Shown here: positions 1 to 8,767 of the stretch, piece by piece
How the letters are laid out: each line of letters starts with the position of its first letter
Numbering within the stretch: the first letter of the stretch is position 1
From: Acidimicrobiales bacterium
GTDB lineage: Bacteria > Actinomycetota > Acidimicrobiia > Acidimicrobiales > Acidimicrobilacustridaceae
Direction of reading: 5' to 3'
Assembly: GCA_030830565.1 (NCBI GenBank)
Contig: JAURMR010000018.1
Coordinates: 1-34,736, forward strand
DNA: 34,736 nucleotides
Made by a program: the position numbers and the translations under genes
Notes under the pieces: generated by a model
Told to the model about the DNA's origin: nothing
Databases searched by the model: none
The model's input: only the letters and a program-made list of their open reading frames with translations

Positions 1-180
1 AAGAAGCGCGCAACCAAGAAGCGCGTTGCCAAGAAGGCACCGGCCAAGAAGCGCGCAACCAAGAAGCGCGTTGCCAAGAAGGCACCGGCCAAGAAGCGCG
101 CAACCAAGAAGCGCGTTGCCAAGAAGGCACCGGCCAAGAAGCGCGCAACCAAGAAGCGCGTAGCGAAGAAGGCTCCGGCC
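1..180 (+). repeat. 45-bp in-frame tandem repeat, four copies
   Basis: Units are at 1-45, 46-90, 91-135 and 136-180. The first three are identical; the fourth differs at three third-codon positions (GTT to GTA, GCC to GCG, GCA to GCT). A diverged partial copy continues to the stop codon. The array probably extends left beyond the window. Perfect identity points to recent slippage or recombination and to likely length variation between strains. Confidence 0.95.
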
Positions 181-234
181 AAGAAGGCTCCGGCAAAGCG
201 TCGTGCGACCAAGCGTCGTGCAACTCGCCGCTGA
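1..234 (+). CDS. C-terminal tail of a lysine/arginine/alanine-rich DNA-binding-type protein (5' truncated)
   Basis: This is an open frame from the window edge to a TGA at 232-234; the start lies outside the window. The 77 visible residues are almost only K, R, A, T, V and P. They form four copies of a 15-residue unit ([15 protein letters not shown]) followed by [17 protein letters not shown]. Such tails are known on actinobacterial HU (HupB-like) proteins and on bacterial histone H1-like proteins, where they bind DNA without sequence specificity. No folded domain is visible, so the assignment to HU or H1-like is inference. The three base differences between copy 4 and the other copies are all synonymous in this frame, which confirms strand and frame. 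A strong hairpin terminator follows 24 bases after the stop. Confidence 0.8.
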   Translation, partial: KKRATKKRVAKKAPAKKRATKKRVAKKAPAKKRATKKRVAKKAPAKKRATKKRVAKKAPAKKAPAKRRATKRRATRR

Positions 235-258
235 TCTTCAGCCGAATACGCAGTAACC

Positions 259-282
259 AGTGCCCCGCTTCGGCGGGGCACT
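259..282 (+). terminator. Intrinsic terminator-like hairpin after the basic-tail gene
   Basis: A perfect 10-bp stem (AGTGCCCCGC with its complement) closes a TTCG tetraloop. It begins 24 bases after the stop codon at 234. There is no following T run, which is common for terminators of high-GC actinobacteria. Confidence 0.8.
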
Positions 283-349
283 GTCGCGTCTGGGCGCAAA
301 CGCCAACATCGGCCAACGGGTCAGTTCACACTCGGGGCGGTCTGATCAC

Positions 350-355
350 TACCCT
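350..355 (+). promoter_or_regulatory. Candidate -10 element of ettA (TACCCT)
   Basis: TACCCT lies 8 bases before the ATG at 364. A TTCACA at 325-330, five of six matches to TTGACA, lies 19 bases upstream and could be the -35. No Shine-Dalgarno sequence is visible, so the transcript may begin at or just before the start codon. Confidence 0.45.
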
Positions 356-363
356 TGCCCGCC

Positions 364-2040
364 ATGAGTGCACAGTTCATCTTCACCATGCACAAGGTGA
401 GTCGGTTCTACCCGCCCGACCGTGAGGTGTTGAAGGACATCAGCCTCTCGTTCTACCCAGGGGCGAAAATCGGCGTCATCGGTTCAAATGGGTCTGGAAA
501 GTCCTCGCTCCTCAAGATCATGGCCGGGCTCGACGACGGATTCACCGGCGAGGCCCGACTCTCCCCCGGTTTCTCGGTCGGACTTCTTGAGCAGGAACCT
601 CATCTCGACGACTCCAAAGACGTCATGGGCAACGTCATGGATGGTCTGGGCGAAACCGCGACGTTGCTCGAGCGGTACGACGCTGTGCTGGCCAAGTGGG
701 GCGATTCCGATGCCGACTTTGAAAAGGTCGGCGAAGAACAAGCTGAACTCGAAGCAAAGATCGAGGCATCCGGGGCTTGGGATCTCAAGCGCACAATCGA
801 AATCGCAATGGACGCACTTCGACTTCCGCCTTCCGATGCCGAAGTCACCAAACTCTCCGGCGGCGAGCGTCGCCGCGTTGCGCTCTGCCGTTTGCTGCTG
901 AGCAAGCCCGACCTCTTGCTCCTCGACGAACCAACCAACCATCTCGACGCCGAATCAGTGGCTTGGCTTGAACGTTTCCTGCGCGACTACCCCGGCACCG
1001 TCGTTGCGATCACCCACGATCGCTACTTCCTCGACAATGTTGCCCGATGGATTCTTGAACTCGACCACGGTCGTGGCATTCCGTTCGAAGGCAACTACTC
1101 AAGTTGGCTCGACCAGAAGCAAGATCGCCTCAAACAGGAAGAGAAGCAAGAGTCCTCACGTGCACGCACGCTTGCCCGAGAGCTCGAGTGGGTCCGTATG
1201 GCGCCAAAGGCTCGCCAAGCCAAAGGCAAGGCTCGACTTTCTGCTTATGAACAGTTGCTTGCCGAATCACAAGAAGCTCAGGGTCGCGGTGACGGGCTGG
1301 AAATCTTCATCCCCTCCGGTGAACGTCTCGGCGATGTCGTGATCGAGGCCGAAGGTGTCACAAAAGGCTTCGGTGACCGTCTTCTCATTGAAGACCTTTC
1401 CTTCTCTCTGCCTCGCGCTGGCATCGTTGGCGTCATCGGCCCGAACGGTGCCGGTAAGACCACGCTTTTTCGCATGTTCACAGGCGGAGAGGAACCCGAC
1501 TCTGGTTCGCTCAAGGTTGGACCGACCGTCAACCTCGCCTATGTCGACCAAAGCCGCGACATCCTCGATTCAGAAAAGACCGTGTACGAAGAAATCACTG
1601 ACGGCAATGAAATTGTGAAACTTGGCAACCGAGAAATGAACGGTCGTGCCTATGTCGCATCGTTCAACTTCAAAGGTTCCGATCAGCAAAAGAAGGTCGG
1701 GGTCCTCTCAGGCGGTGAGCGCAATCGCGTTCACCTTGCCAAAGTGCTCGCCCGGGGCGGAAACGTACTTCTACTTGACGAACCTACGAACGACCTTGAT
1801 GTCGACACACTCCGCGCACTCGAAGATGGCCTCGAGGCTTTCGCCGGTTGCGCCGTGGTCATCAGCCACGATCGTTGGTTCCTCGATCGCATCGCCACCC
1901 ATGTTCTTGCCTTTGAAGGCGATTCACAGGTCCGATGGTTTGAAGGCAACTTCAGCGAATACGAAGCGTTCCGCAAGAAGGAACTTGGCGCCGACGCCGA
2001 TCAGCCGCATCGCATTAAGTACAAGCCGTTAGTCCGATGA
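364..2040 (+). CDS. ettA: Energy-dependent translational throttle protein EttA (ABC-F ATPase)
   Basis: EttA is a soluble ABC-F ATPase that binds the ribosomal E site and gates the first elongation step according to ATP/ADP level. The 558-residue protein has two ABC domains: Walker A at about 40-47 (GSNGSGKS), signature LSGGE at 164-168 and Walker B with catalytic Glu189 in the first; Walker A from residue 359 (GPNGAGKTT), LSGGE at 448-452 and a DEPTN Walker B in the second. A charged linker lies between them. Length and the opening MSAQFIFTMHKVSR are typical of EttA. I chose ATG 364; a TTG nine bases upstream is in frame but adds nothing conserved. The next gene overlaps the stop codon (ATGA), so the two are probably co-translated. 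Confidence 0.95.
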   Translation: MSAQFIFTMHKVSRFYPPDREVLKDISLSFYPGAKIGVIGSNGSGKSSLLKIMAGLDDGFTGEARLSPGFSVGLLEQEPHLDDSKDVMGNVMDGLGETATLLERYDAVLAKWGDSDADFEKVGEEQAELEAKIEASGAWDLKRTIEIAMDALRLPPSDAEVTKLSGGERRRVALCRLLLSKPDLLLLDEPTNHLDAESVAWLERFLRDYPGTVVAITHDRYFLDNVARWILELDHGRGIPFEGNYSSWLDQKQDRLKQEEKQESSRARTLARELEWVRMAPKARQAKGKARLSAYEQLLAESQEAQGRGDGLEIFIPSGERLGDVVIEAEGVTKGFGDRLLIEDLSFSLPRAGIVGVIGPNGAGKTTLFRMFTGGEEPDSGSLKVGPTVNLAYVDQSRDILDSEKTVYEEITDGNEIVKLGNREMNGRAYVASFNFKGSDQQKKVGVLSGGERNRVHLAKVLARGGNVLLLDEPTNDLDVDTLRALEDGLEAFAGCAVVISHDRWFLDRIATHVLAFEGDSQVRWFEGNFSEYEAFRKKELGADADQPHRIKYKPLVR

Positions 2041-2426
2041 GCGTCGAGTTGGTCACCTCCGATTCCTCCGGGCCTTCAACAATTCTGGGACCCCGCGCGA
2101 TTCGTCGCATCGTGATCGTCGTTTTCGTTCTCGGTATCGGCGGCATGATCGCCGGTTCGATTCTCGACAACAACGGCTTCGCCATCACCTTCGGCCTCAT
2201 AACTGCGATCGCTGCGCTCGCGCTCGTACTCGTTACTCAGGTCTCGCCTCCTGGCTCACTAGCGAAACCAGGTAAACCCGCACAGATTGTTGTTGACGAA
2301 CAACTTGCTGCGGACCTCGAATCTCGCATCGAATCCCTTGTCGCCGAAGGTGCGGACGAGACCGACGTGCGGAAACTCGTTGGTCGTGCCATCGAACTCG
2401 GTCGCCAGCAATACTTCCAGCAGTAG
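2037..2426 (+). CDS. Small two-helix membrane protein of unknown function
   Basis: This 129-residue protein starts on an ATG that overlaps the ettA stop by four bases. Two hydrophobic stretches at about residues 24-43 and 48-68 should form a membrane hairpin. A Pro/Lys-containing linker follows, then a predicted helical acidic C-terminus (about 85-129) rich in Glu, Asp and Leu. I do not recognise the family. Overlap with ettA suggests translational coupling, but a functional link with translation control is only inference. The next gene begins 33 bases later with its own ribosome binding site. Confidence 0.75.
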   Translation: MSVELVTSDSSGPSTILGPRAIRRIVIVVFVLGIGGMIAGSILDNNGFAITFGLITAIAALALVLVTQVSPPGSLAKPGKPAQIVVDEQLAADLESRIESLVAEGADETDVRKLVGRAIELGRQQYFQQ

Positions 2427-2459
2427 TTCCGCAGTCCACCTCGAAACGGAGACCTAACA

Positions 2460-3215
2460 ATGACCGCAGTTGATGACCACGCGGTCGCCGAGCTCCTCGC
2501 CGTGGATGCAGGAAAATTGTTGGTCTCACTTCGCAAGGATCTCGCAGCGAAAGGTTTCGACCAACGGTCGATCAAGAACGCCGGCGATCGCGAGTCCCAT
2601 GTCTGGCTCATGGAGAAACTCGCTGAGCTTCGCCCCGAAGATCCCGTGTTGTCGGAGGAGGGTCGAGACAACAGTCACCGACTTTCGTCATCACGTGCAT
2701 GGATCGTTGATCCGCTCGACGGAACTCGTGAATTTGGCGAAGGCCGCGAGGACTGGGCGGTGCACGTTGCGCTTGCGATCGATGGCGAACCCACTATCGG
2801 AGCAGTGTCGCTCCCCTCGCTTGATCTCGTTCTCTCAACCGCCAACCCTCCAGCCGTGCCCGAGCGCCCTCAAGGCCAGCCACCTCGACTCGTGGTCAGT
2901 CGCTCTCGTGCCCCGTTCGTCGCTCATGCCGTCGCCGAAGAACTGAATGCAGAGTTCATTCAAATGGGTTCGGCAGGAGCAAAGGCCATGGCCGTTGTTC
3001 TCGGGATCGCCGACATCTACGTTCACGCTGGTGGTCAATACGAATGGGACAACTGCGCACCCGCAGCTGTCGCTCTTGCCGCCGGCCTCCATGCCTCACG
3101 CATTGATGGCTCCCCCATGCGTTACAACAATCCCGATCCGTACTTCCCCGATCTTCTGATTTGCCGCAAGGAATACGCGGACCAAACGCTCGAAATCATC
3201 GCCGGCCTGATGTAG
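2460..3215 (+). CDS. cysQ: CysQ-like 3'(2'),5'-bisphosphate nucleotidase / inositol monophosphatase family
   Basis: This is a member of the Mg-dependent, Li-sensitive phosphatase superfamily. Proteins of this type remove the 3'-phosphate of PAP formed in sulfate assimilation, or dephosphorylate inositol or fructose phosphates. Metal-binding motifs are visible: LSEE at residues 64-67, DPLDGT at 84-89 and WDN at 196-198, in the usual order for a 251-residue protein. The actinobacterial CysQ type is the best fit; an inositol or histidinol phosphatase role cannot be excluded from motifs. GGAG lies about 8 bases before the ATG. It sits in the rightward housekeeping run and no other sulfate-assimilation gene is in the window. 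Confidence 0.8.
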   Translation: MTAVDDHAVAELLAVDAGKLLVSLRKDLAAKGFDQRSIKNAGDRESHVWLMEKLAELRPEDPVLSEEGRDNSHRLSSSRAWIVDPLDGTREFGEGREDWAVHVALAIDGEPTIGAVSLPSLDLVLSTANPPAVPERPQGQPPRLVVSRSRAPFVAHAVAEELNAEFIQMGSAGAKAMAVVLGIADIYVHAGGQYEWDNCAPAAVALAAGLHASRIDGSPMRYNNPDPYFPDLLICRKEYADQTLEIIAGLM

Positions 3216-3261
3216 GTCGCGACCGGGGAAACATCCGATCTCGCCCGTACACTCATGTGCG

Positions 3262-4902
3262 ATGTCGACTCCCCCCGTCGCCCCCGACTCTCCAATATCC
3301 GAGGCCGCTAGCGGTCCCGCCGATCTTGCCATCGGTTCGTTCTCGAGTACGCCCCCCTGGATTGTCGAGCCCGACTCCATGCCGTGGCGCGAAGTCGTCG
3401 ATTCCATTCGCTGGCTCACGAAGCATGACCTGCCTGAGCTCACGTCGCCGCGCCGCCTGCCTGACGTGAAGCGCGCCGCCACCGTTGTGGCCGATTTCGG
3501 AGCAGCGATCGGCATGTGGTGGGCAATTGGCCGTCGAAAGGGGAAGTCCGGCAATCGCACTGCGAGTCGCACTGACCTCTCCCGCCGCCTTCGCCGGTCC
3601 ATCGAACGTCTCGGACCCACTTACATCAAGCTCGCTCAGATCATTTCCTCAGGTGAGGGTTTGTTCCCCGAGGAACTTGTCACTGAATTCAAAAAGTGCC
3701 GTGACCAAGTTCCTGCTCAGCCCTTCCACATCGTGCGTTCGATTGTCGAGGAAGACTTTGGCGCTCCGCTCGAAGACATTTTCGAGTCATTCGACGAAAC
3801 ACCGCTTGCTGCTGCGTCAATCGCCCAGGTTCACGGCGCCGTACTTCGCAGTGGCGAACCGGTCGTGGTCAAGGTGCAACGCACCACCGTCGCAACCCTC
3901 GTCAACAAAGACATTCGTGTCATGGCATGGCTTGCACCGTTCCTTGTGGGTCGACTTCCATTTGCGTCACTCGCCAATCCACCTGCGCTCGTTGAACTCT
4001 TTGCCGAGACCATTAGCGAAGAACTCGACTTCCGCCTCGAAGCACAGAACATGCTTGACGTTGCAGCGTCGTTCGTGGCCCTTAAGCAGCGCGGTTACAT
4101 CGTTCCTCGACCGCACCCCACGTTGGTCACCCGCCGCGTGCTGGTGATGGAACGACTCTCTGGTTTCAACTTCGACGATGTTGATTCAATGCGTGATGCC
4201 GGCGTTGATACGCATGAGGTTGTGCGCACTGGAATGATCGGCTTCATGGAGGGCGCCATCATCGAAGGCATCTTCCATGGTGACCTTCACGGCGGAAACC
4301 TATTTGTTCTTCCCGACGGGAAAGTTGCACTGCTCGATTTCGGCATCACTGGCCGCATGGACGAACGTCAACGCCGCGCGTTCCTTCGCCTCATGCTTGG
4401 CGCAACCGTGAACGACGTCCACATGCAGATCGCAGCGTTGTGCGAACTTGGCGCTCTCCCACTCGACACCGATATCGACGCAGTGATCTCCGATCTCGGG
4501 CTCGGCGCTCCAACAATCGATCCAACCACCGCTGATCCCGACGAAATGATCCAAGAAGTACAAAAGATCGTGAAGATGCTCTTGGGCTACGGCGCACGCA
4601 TGCCCAAGGAACTCATGCTCTATGTCAAGAACCTTGTTTTCCTTGACGGCGCAATTGCTCGCCTTGCACCCGATCTCGACATTTTCGCCGAGATCACGCA
4701 AATCTCGATGTACTTCGTTCAAAACCATGGCGAAAAACTGTTCGCCGAAGCTGGCTTCGATCCTTCGGCCTTCGAGGTTGATCTCGCAGGGGTGAAAGAC
4801 AGCATCGGGCTTGACCGCTCGGTTGATCGCTTTACCTATCGAGACCTTCAAGAACGACGCGAACTCATCAAGACCCGTTTCGAAAAGCGCGGAGTCAACT
4901 AA
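3262..4902 (+). CDS. ABC1/UbiB (ADCK)-family atypical kinase-like protein
   Basis: This 546-residue member of the ABC1/UbiB/ADCK atypical kinase family shows the hallmark Ala-rich loop LAAAS at 182-186, which replaces the P-loop. It also has the catalytic-loop motif HGDLHGGN at 339-346 and DFG at 359-361. The family supports quinone or lipid metabolism through ATPase activity rather than protein phosphorylation; the substrate here is unknown. The invariant KxGQ motif reads KLAQ at 123-126, a Gly-to-Ala change. Residues 1-90 are a Pro/Ser-rich leader and linker. The start ATG is preceded by TACACT at 3248-3253, 8 bases upstream, with no clear ribosome binding site, so a leaderless transcript is possible. 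Confidence 0.88.
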   Translation: MSTPPVAPDSPISEAASGPADLAIGSFSSTPPWIVEPDSMPWREVVDSIRWLTKHDLPELTSPRRLPDVKRAATVVADFGAAIGMWWAIGRRKGKSGNRTASRTDLSRRLRRSIERLGPTYIKLAQIISSGEGLFPEELVTEFKKCRDQVPAQPFHIVRSIVEEDFGAPLEDIFESFDETPLAAASIAQVHGAVLRSGEPVVVKVQRTTVATLVNKDIRVMAWLAPFLVGRLPFASLANPPALVELFAETISEELDFRLEAQNMLDVAASFVALKQRGYIVPRPHPTLVTRRVLVMERLSGFNFDDVDSMRDAGVDTHEVVRTGMIGFMEGAIIEGIFHGDLHGGNLFVLPDGKVALLDFGITGRMDERQRRAFLRLMLGATVNDVHMQIAALCELGALPLDTDIDAVISDLGLGAPTIDPTTADPDEMIQEVQKIVKMLLGYGARMPKELMLYVKNLVFLDGAIARLAPDLDIFAEITQISMYFVQNHGEKLFAEAGFDPSAFEVDLAGVKDSIGLDRSVDRFTYRDLQERRELIKTRFEKRGVN

Positions 4903-4928
4903 CTCGCTGCGCCTACGATGACGGCCTC

Positions 4929-5588
4929 ATGCGTCTTGTCATCGCCACCTGTTCCGTTGATTACGCCGGCCGGTTGTCAGCCCACCTCCCGGTGGCGACT
5001 CGCCTCATCATGGTGAAGGCCGACGGTTGCGTTGCGATCCATTCCGATGGCGGCGCCTACAAGCCACTCAATTGGATGAACGCGCCAAATCGCGTCTCCG
5101 AAGAAGAAGGTCGCTGGATCATCACCAACCCCAAAGGCGAAATCCTCACGATCACGCTCGTTGAAGTGCATCACGATTCAGCACACGAACTTGGTGAAGA
5201 CCCAGGCCTGCAGAAAGACGGCGTCGAGGCGCACCTTCAGGAATTGCTGGCTGCGAATCCCACTGCGATTGCCGATGACCTTCGCCTCATCAAGCGCGAG
5301 TACTTCACCGACATCGGTCCCGTTGATCTGCTCTGTCGCGATGCGGATGGCCGATCAGTCGCCATTGAGATCAAACGCCGCGGTGAAATCGATGGCGTTG
5401 AACAGCTCACGCGCTATCTCGAGCGCATGGACCTCGATCCCGACGTGAAACCAGTTCGTGGCATCTTTGTGGCTCAAATCATCAAGCCCCAGGCGCGAGT
5501 GCTCGCCGAAGCACGTGGCATTGAGTGTGTCGAAGTCGACTACGACGAACTTCGCGGCATCGAATCTGACGAATTACGCCTGTTCTAA
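4929..5588 (+). CDS. nucS: Mismatch-specific endonuclease NucS/EndoMS
   Basis: NucS cuts both strands at mismatched bases and provides the non-canonical mismatch repair found in many actinobacteria and archaea that lack MutS/MutL. The 219-residue length fits. The C-terminal nuclease domain shows the PD-(D/E)xK residues Asp133, Glu147 and Lys149, with Glu100 and Gln159 in conserved positions. The protein ends in DELRLF, which matches the C-terminal hydrophobic motif these enzymes use to bind the DNA sliding clamp. TACGAT at 4914-4919 lies 9 bases before the ATG. Its stop is only 10 bases from the stop of the convergent MaoC gene. Confidence 0.95.
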   Translation: MRLVIATCSVDYAGRLSAHLPVATRLIMVKADGCVAIHSDGGAYKPLNWMNAPNRVSEEEGRWIITNPKGEILTITLVEVHHDSAHELGEDPGLQKDGVEAHLQELLAANPTAIADDLRLIKREYFTDIGPVDLLCRDADGRSVAIEIKRRGEIDGVEQLTRYLERMDLDPDVKPVRGIFVAQIIKPQARVLAEARGIECVEVDYDELRGIESDELRLF

Positions 5589-5598
5589 ATCGCGTACA

Positions 5599-6447
5599 TC
5601 AGACGTCGAAGGTGTGGCGTCCACCAATCAGCACCACACGACCATCTTCACCGCGGGTTTGGAAGATGCATTCGCCAGCGCCTTCGTTCCACATCTCGAT
5701 GGTGAGTTCTTCGCCCGGGAACACCGGCGATGCAAAGCGACCTTCCATCGAACGGAACTTGGCGGGGTCGGAATCGCACATCGAGTGCAACAACGCACGA
5801 CCGGTGAAGCCGTAGGTGCAGAGGCCGTGAAGGATCGGGCGATCAAAACCAGCGAGCGCCGCGAACCACGGATCGGAATGCAACGGATTGCGATCACCCG
5901 ACAGCCGGTACGTCAGTGCTTGATCGGGGCGCACGCGATAGGAGACCAAAGCATCAGCAGCGCGATCGGGGGCAGCGTTGCGATCACCCGAGGGGCCTCG
6001 ATCTCCACCCCATCCACCTTCACCACGGATGAAGATTGCTGAGCCAACAGTTAGCAACATTTCGCCTGTTGCGTTGTCGACGCATTCGCCTTCAACAGCA
6101 ACGACAGCGCCTGAACCCTTGTCGTAGATGCCGACAATCTTCCCGGTTGCGGTCAGCGAACCTTCAACAGGAATTTCACGGTGCTGCACGAATGACTGCT
6201 CGCCATGCACGAGCATTGAGAAGTCGAATGGACCGATTGCGCTGGTTACACCGCTTACACCAGCACCGATAACTGCTGCCATGGTGGGCAGCACTCGCTG
6301 TGGCACGTCGTGGCTGTTCTCTGTCGTAAACGCGAGTTCATCGATACCTGCGCCCACGCCAACCGCATAGAGGAGCGCATCTTTCGATGTCCATGAATGA
6401 ACAACCGGCGCACCTTCGGCACCGACAACGTCGTGATTGATCGGCAT
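5599..6447 (-). CDS. MaoC-family (R)-specific enoyl-CoA hydratase (double hot-dog)
   Basis: This 282-residue double hot-dog protein of the hydratase-2/MaoC family resembles the hydratase part of peroxisomal multifunctional enzyme type 2. It should add water to trans-2-enoyl-CoA to give (R)-3-hydroxyacyl-CoA. The hydratase-2 signature lies at 180-209 in the C-terminal domain, with catalytic Asp185, Asn187 and His190. The N-terminal hot-dog domain lacks this motif, as is usual. It follows the SDR gene upstream by only 8 bases on the same strand. The pair recreates as two proteins what eukaryotic MFE-2 carries as a fusion. Confidence 0.9.
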   Translation of the reverse strand: MPINHDVVGAEGAPVVHSWTSKDALLYAVGVGAGIDELAFTTENSHDVPQRVLPTMAAVIGAGVSGVTSAIGPFDFSMLVHGEQSFVQHREIPVEGSLTATGKIVGIYDKGSGAVVAVEGECVDNATGEMLLTVGSAIFIRGEGGWGGDRGPSGDRNAAPDRAADALVSYRVRPDQALTYRLSGDRNPLHSDPWFAALAGFDRPILHGLCTYGFTGRALLHSMCDSDPAKFRSMEGRFASPVFPGEELTIEMWNEGAGECIFQTRGEDGRVVLIGGRHTFDV

Positions 6448-6455
6448 TATTCGAA

Positions 6456-7358
6456 CTACTTCCGATCGAGACCGAGCATGTCGGCGTTGGGACGGGCAGA
6501 TGCCATGAGTTCTTCAACGAGCGGACCAACACCAGATGGATCGAGCGTGTTGGTGACCTTGGGACCCTGGTGCCAACTTTCGCTAATGGCGAGAAGTTCG
6601 CCGCGCACATCAAAGACACGGCCAGTAACACCTGCTGACTCTTCACTCGCAAGCCACACCGTGATCGGAGCTATCCACTTGGTCGACATCGCTTCCTTGA
6701 CTTCTTCCGGAGCATCGCCAATTCCAAGATCAGCAGTGAGTCGCGTCAGCGCAGCCGGAGCGATTGCATTGACGGTGACCCCGTAACGGCCAAGTTCATC
6801 GGCTGCGATGATCGTGAATGAGGCAATTCCGCCTTTCGCAGCGCCGTAATTGGTCTGGCCGATGTTGCCGTAGATGCCAGAAGGCGACGTCGTGTTAATG
6901 ATGCGCGCGTTGTTCGTTTCGCCCGCCTTCGAACGATCTCGCCAATAGGCCGCAGCAAAGTGCGAAGGACCAGCAGTTCCCTTGAGATGCACCTTGATGA
7001 CGGCATCCCATTCGGCTTCGCTCATGTTGGTGAGCATGCGATCACGCAAGATGCCGGCGTTGTTGATGAGAACGTCGAGACCCCCGAACGTCGTGATCGC
7101 TTGATTGATCAGATTCTCAGCACCTGACCAATCGCTGATGTCGTCAGTGTTGGCAACGGCTTGACCACCTGCTGCAAGAATTTCGTCGACGACTTCCTGT
7201 GCCGGACCTTGATCGACACCAGTGCCATCGCGGGATCCACCGAGATCGTTCACGACGACTTTGGCTCCCTCAGCTGCGAGCAGCAATGCGTAGTCGCGCC
7301 CAATGCCTCGACCTGCTCCGGTAACGATGCACACTCGGCCTTCACACAGTCCTGCCAC
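6456..7358 (-). CDS. SDR, (3R)-hydroxyacyl-CoA dehydrogenase-like (MFE-2 type)
   Basis: This is a classical short-chain dehydrogenase of 300 residues. The cofactor motif TGAGRGIG is at 13-20, NNAG at 99-102, and the catalytic Ser158, Tyr171 and Lys175 are present. The long insertion around residues 40-52 and the C-terminal extension after about 250 resemble the dehydrogenase domain of multifunctional enzyme 2 (HSD17B4). This suggests oxidation of (R)-3-hydroxyacyl-CoA, perhaps on bulky or sterol side-chain substrates. I chose the GTG start at 7358 because AAGGGAG lies 8-9 bases upstream. It is the first gene of a two-gene operon with the MaoC hydratase, which would supply its substrate. Confidence 0.85.
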   Translation of the reverse strand: MAGLCEGRVCIVTGAGRGIGRDYALLLAAEGAKVVVNDLGGSRDGTGVDQGPAQEVVDEILAAGGQAVANTDDISDWSGAENLINQAITTFGGLDVLINNAGILRDRMLTNMSEAEWDAVIKVHLKGTAGPSHFAAAYWRDRSKAGETNNARIINTTSPSGIYGNIGQTNYGAAKGGIASFTIIAADELGRYGVTVNAIAPAALTRLTADLGIGDAPEEVKEAMSTKWIAPITVWLASEESAGVTGRVFDVRGELLAISESWHQGPKVTNTLDPSGVGPLVEELMASARPNADMLGLDRK

Positions 7359-7551
7359 GATGACGTCTCCCTTGTGAGTTCAGTTCTGAAGGCCGATTGT
7401 GACACGGCCCGTTCAGAGCCGCCGAGGCCGGGTATCACCCCTGAGCAACGGAATTGCACCCCATCGACGCCTTCGACGCCCTCGACGCCCTCAGGGGCCC
7501 CAGAATGCCCTCTGAGGCCTCTGTCACACCCATTCCGTAGGTTGGAGCGGT
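7359..7551. other. Divergent intergenic region with a 9-bp triplet repeat and a hairpin
   Basis: This 193-base region separates the leftward SDR operon from rightward rmuC. TCGACGCC(C/T) is repeated three times in tandem at 7464-7490. Just after it, CCTCAGGGGC at 7489-7498 can pair with 7507-7517 (one bulged T, 8-base loop). TAGGTT at 7538-7543, 8 bases before the rmuC ATG, is a candidate -10. No gene is visible. Confidence 0.5.
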
Positions 7552-8739
7552 ATGACCGCTCTTCTCCCCACCCTGACCCTCCTCGTCGGCCTCGCGCTTG
7601 GCGCGCTCATCGGCACGCGTGTTGGCACTCGCCGCTCGAACAATGAGTCACTCGACGTCGATCGCACCCGCGACATCGCAAACGCCACCTTGGCCACCAC
7701 CATGCGCGAACTCATCGATGTCAATACCCGACTTCAGGCCGAAGCTAGTGCTCGTGCTGCGGCCGAAGCAGCGCAACAACAGAAGTCGGTACACGACCTC
7801 GTCGCGCCGGTCGGCGAGCACCTTTTGCGGCTCGACCAAAAGCTCAACGAACTTGAGATCAAGCGCGTCGAAGATTCCGGCCGCTTGAACTACAGCATCG
7901 GGTCGCTGACCACTCTTGCGTCATCTCTGCAGAAAGAAACCGCCGAGCTGGCATCTGCTATGAAAAACACCAAGGTCCGAGGCAACTGGGGCGAACTTCA
8001 GTTGCAACGCGTCATCGAACTTGCAGGCATGACCGAACACGTCATGTACGAGCAACAGGAACACATTTCAACCGATGGCGAAGCCGCACGACCCGACATG
8101 ATCGTGCGTCTCCCCGACGCCAAGAAGATCATTATCGATGCGAAAGCACCAATGTCTGCCTACCTCAATGCAATCAATGCGGATTCCGATAGTGATCGTG
8201 AACAACTGCTGACAAAGCACGCCGCCGATGTCATGGCCCATGTCAATGCACTCGCCAAGAAGAACTACGCGTCACGCGTCGATGGTTCACTCGACTTCAT
8301 TGTCATGTTCGTACCTGGCGACACCTTCCTCACTGCAGCCTTCGACGCCAACCCGGAGTTCCTCGAACAAGCGATTGCGAAGAATGTTTTTCCCGCTTCA
8401 CCCGGAACGCTCATCGCACTTCTGCGCGCCATTGCCTACGGCTGGCGTCAGGAACAGCTGGCCGAAAACGCCGCACAGGTCGTCGCTCTCGGTAAGCAGC
8501 TCTACGAACGTGTCGGAGTCTTTGCTGGCCACCTTCAAAAAGTCGGCAACAACCTCACCAAGGCCACCGAGTCCTACAACTCAGCGGTGGCCTCACTCGA
8601 GACCAGAGTCATGCCCACTGCTCGCGGGTTCGAATCACTCGCCGTTGCGTCCGATCAGGCCTTACCCGGGGTCGCCCCGATCAACGTCACCACCCGTCAG
8701 GTCTCTCTTCCCGAGCTCAACGCCGGCACCGAGGACTAA
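7552..8739 (+). CDS. rmuC: RmuC-family DNA recombination protein
   Basis: This 395-residue RmuC-family protein has an N-terminal membrane helix at about 4-24, a long predicted coiled coil at about 50-150, and then a restriction-endonuclease-like core. The core contains the family signature RGNWGELQLQ at about 143-152 and a region with IIIDAKAP, carrying nuclease-type Asp and Lys. RmuC limits inversions between short inverted repeats in E. coli; the mechanism is not settled. The ATG at 7552 is preceded by GGAGCGG, which could serve as a ribosome binding site, or by TAGGTT as a leaderless -10. The gene is single, and the desaturase downstream has its own promoter. Confidence 0.92.
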   Translation: MTALLPTLTLLVGLALGALIGTRVGTRRSNNESLDVDRTRDIANATLATTMRELIDVNTRLQAEASARAAAEAAQQQKSVHDLVAPVGEHLLRLDQKLNELEIKRVEDSGRLNYSIGSLTTLASSLQKETAELASAMKNTKVRGNWGELQLQRVIELAGMTEHVMYEQQEHISTDGEAARPDMIVRLPDAKKIIIDAKAPMSAYLNAINADSDSDREQLLTKHAADVMAHVNALAKKNYASRVDGSLDFIVMFVPGDTFLTAAFDANPEFLEQAIAKNVFPASPGTLIALLRAIAYGWRQEQLAENAAQVVALGKQLYERVGVFAGHLQKVGNNLTKATESYNSAVASLETRVMPTARGFESLAVASDQALPGVAPINVTTRQVSLPELNAGTED

Positions 8740-8767
8740 GAGTTCCCTCAATTGCACTCCGGGTGCA

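Noticed and set aside
4300-4851. 183-codon minus-strand open frame inside the UbiB-like gene
   Set aside because: It is wholly antisense to a well-supported kinase-like gene with intact motifs, and its composition follows from the codon use of the sense gene.
8753-8767. TGCAC-N5-GTGCA inverted repeat after rmuC
   Set aside because: A five-pair stem without a T run is too weak to call a terminator; it may be chance.
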